Positions 62,481-64,000 of a stretch of DNA of 64,000 nucleotides are shown one piece after another. Each line of letters opens with the position of its first letter. The first letter of the stretch is position 1. Below the pieces are notes generated by a model that searched no databases, was not told where the DNA came from, and worked only from the letters and a program-made list of their open reading frames with translations. The DNA is taken from the NCBI GenBank assembly GCA_030266245.1, contig JAJDHP010000003.1:1-64000 (forward strand), written 5' to 3'. The position numbers were made by a program, and so were the translations under genes. The DNA comes from Methanimicrococcus sp. OttesenSCG-928-J09 (GTDB lineage: Archaea; Halobacteriota; Methanosarcinia; Methanosarcinales; Methanosarcinaceae).

Positions 62481-63395
62481 TTAAAAGTCAAACAAATGTT
62501 TTTGCGTCGGCTTCTGTTTTTTCCAAGCTTGGTTGATGTCTTTCGTTTTGTACAAAAGACCGTGTTTTTCGCATTCGTTTTTAAAAACAGCGGCCAGTTC
62601 TTTCGCATTTTCACAATTGCAAACGTATTTGCTGCCGTAAATTTTCATATATTTTTCTTTCAAATCCGGCCACTATTTGTCTAAATTCTCATAATAATAT
62701 TCACGGTTTCCTTTTCGAAGCGTCATCCCGAAGCTGTAACAAAGGACATAGCGGGCGCCGTTTTCCGCTGATTTTTCAACAATCCGACGAACATTTTCTT
62801 CAGAATCTGTAATGTACGGCAGAATCGGGTTCATATGAACGCCGCAAAAAACACCGGCGTCAGCAAGTATTTTAATCGCGCCGAAGCGTTCCGCTGTTGT
62901 TGAAACATTTGGTTCAATCTTCCGGCAAACCTCCTCATCCGCCGCTGTTATTGTGATGCCGACATTGACCGGCGAATGCGTTTGAATCCGGGAATAAAGG
63001 TCGGTATCTCTTGCCGCCAGCGCCGATTTTGTAATGACGCCGACACCGCATCTGTATTTATCAAAAAGATGCAATGCTCCTCGTGTCAGCTCCAACTCTT
63101 TTTCAAAACTGTTGTATGGGTCGCTCATTGATCCTGTTCCGACAACCATTTCAGACGCGTTCGCTTTTCTGCGGTTTTGAAGTTCCTGTTCGATCAGCGC
63201 TAATGCGTTTTCTTTGGCATGAACCGTTCCGAAATCACCCGCCGGGCGACCGCCTTGATAGCATTCGCTTCGTGAATCGCAGTAAATGCAGCCGTGGTCG
63301 CAGCCGCGATAGATATTCATCATATGTGTGCTGCCGAAAAGATCAATTTCGTATTTAACCGGCAGAATCATTTTTTTGGCGGCGATATAATTCAT
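62481..63395 (-). CDS. SPL-family-like radical SAM protein, with in-frame UAG at 62673-62675
   Basis: YRGCDHGCIYCDSRS; frame continues in phase past the TAG: ENLDK[TAG]WPDLKEKYMKIYGSKYVCNCENAKELAAVFKNECEKHGLLYK...FDF TAA. Confidence 0.8.
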
Positions 63396-63507
63396 CCGTT
63401 TGATATTCGCAGGAAATTTATTTAACGATTTGTTGTCCGCGGTGAAAATATTGCCCGGCAAATGAAATAAAAGTGAAAAAACGAGATTGGATTTTTCTGT
63501 TATTTTG

Positions 63508-63545
63508 TAAAAATGATGCCGTTCGCGCGCGCAGACCGCTTGCTG
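63508..63545 (+). repeat. GC-rich dispersed repeat (left-end fragment)
   Basis: AAAAATGATGCCGTTCGCGCGCGCAGACCG. Confidence 0.45.
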
Positions 63546-63670
63546 CGACAATAACTACAGCATATACCAGCCAATATTATACAATAAAAGGAAATACAAA
63601 AATCAAAAAAACGTTTCGTCTTCAAATCTGCCGTTGATTTAAAAATTCAACGCTTTTTGAAAAATAATAT

Positions 63671-64000
63671 TTACTCTTTTTCCATGATGCCGAGGCGAAT
63701 CAAACGGCTGTTGATTTTTTCCGCTGCTTTTGTTTCGGCGTCTGACTTTGTTTTGCCGACACCTTCGCCGGATATGTCGGATTTTAATCCGGTGATATCT
63801 TTGGGAAGCATGTAGCCCATCACAAACGTTTTGTCGTGCGGGGGACCTTCTTCTGATACCATAAATGATTCGGGGCGGAATCCGTGATAACGCTGCTGGC
63901 AGAATTCATAAAGCTTGACTTTCGGAGATACAAGCGTTTTCATTGACTTTTCCGCTTCTTTTAAAGTGGAAATGAATTGGCAGACAAATCTTTTTGTCGA
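63671..64000 (-). CDS. C-terminal part of a dsRNA-binding-domain protein, N-terminus outside window
   Basis: dsRBD-like KLYEFCQQRYHGFRPESFMVSEEGPPHDKTF...GVGKTKSDAETKAAEKI; frame stays open to the window edge. Confidence 0.6.
   Translation of the reverse strand, partial: STKRFVCQFISTLKEAEKSMKTLVSPKVKLYEFCQQRYHGFRPESFMVSEEGPPHDKTFVMGYMLPKDITGLKSDISGEGVGKTKSDAETKAAEKINSRLIRLGIMEKE

Overview
This is a 64 kb chromosomal window from a methanogenic archaeon. It is most likely Methanosarcinaceae: mcrBDCGA gene order, an MC1 chromosomal protein, Mmp10, methanogenesis marker 14, MptA and DUF2098. The AT-rich, repeat-littered intergenic DNA and apparent sense use of UAG would fit a Methanimicrococcus-like host-associated lineage, but that assignment is inference. 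Recognisable core genes include thiC, purH, gpmI, nadX/nadC, argB, mptA, gatCAB, aroA, the mcr operon, mmp10 and a cardiolipin-synthase-like gene, plus a tRNA-Thr(TGT). The main candidate for an undescribed system is a family of three paralogous cassettes. Each pairs an R-S-ExE-type ADP-ribosyltransferase-like protein with one or more overlapping or abutting ~50-aa acidic/charged proteins (motif E-x-x-[ED]-E-I-[FLY]-x-[RP]-[TI]-G-[RK]...TPE), resembling a toxin-antitoxin module. One cassette has three tandem small partners. Two of the cassettes flank mmp10, next to a Fic-like protein with a degenerate motif. A second strong signal is in-frame UAG: one of the small partners and an SPL-like radical SAM gene each carry one amber codon with the reading frame conserved on both sides. 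No other confidently called CDS in the window ends in TAG, which is consistent with UAG being decoded as pyrrolysine. GatA has apparently lost all three catalytic residues. There are also two families of dispersed intergenic repeats (GC-rich elements and nested palindromes), a hairpin/tandem-repeat block upstream of tRNA-Thr, and a 15-bp in-frame minisatellite inside a LarE-like gene.
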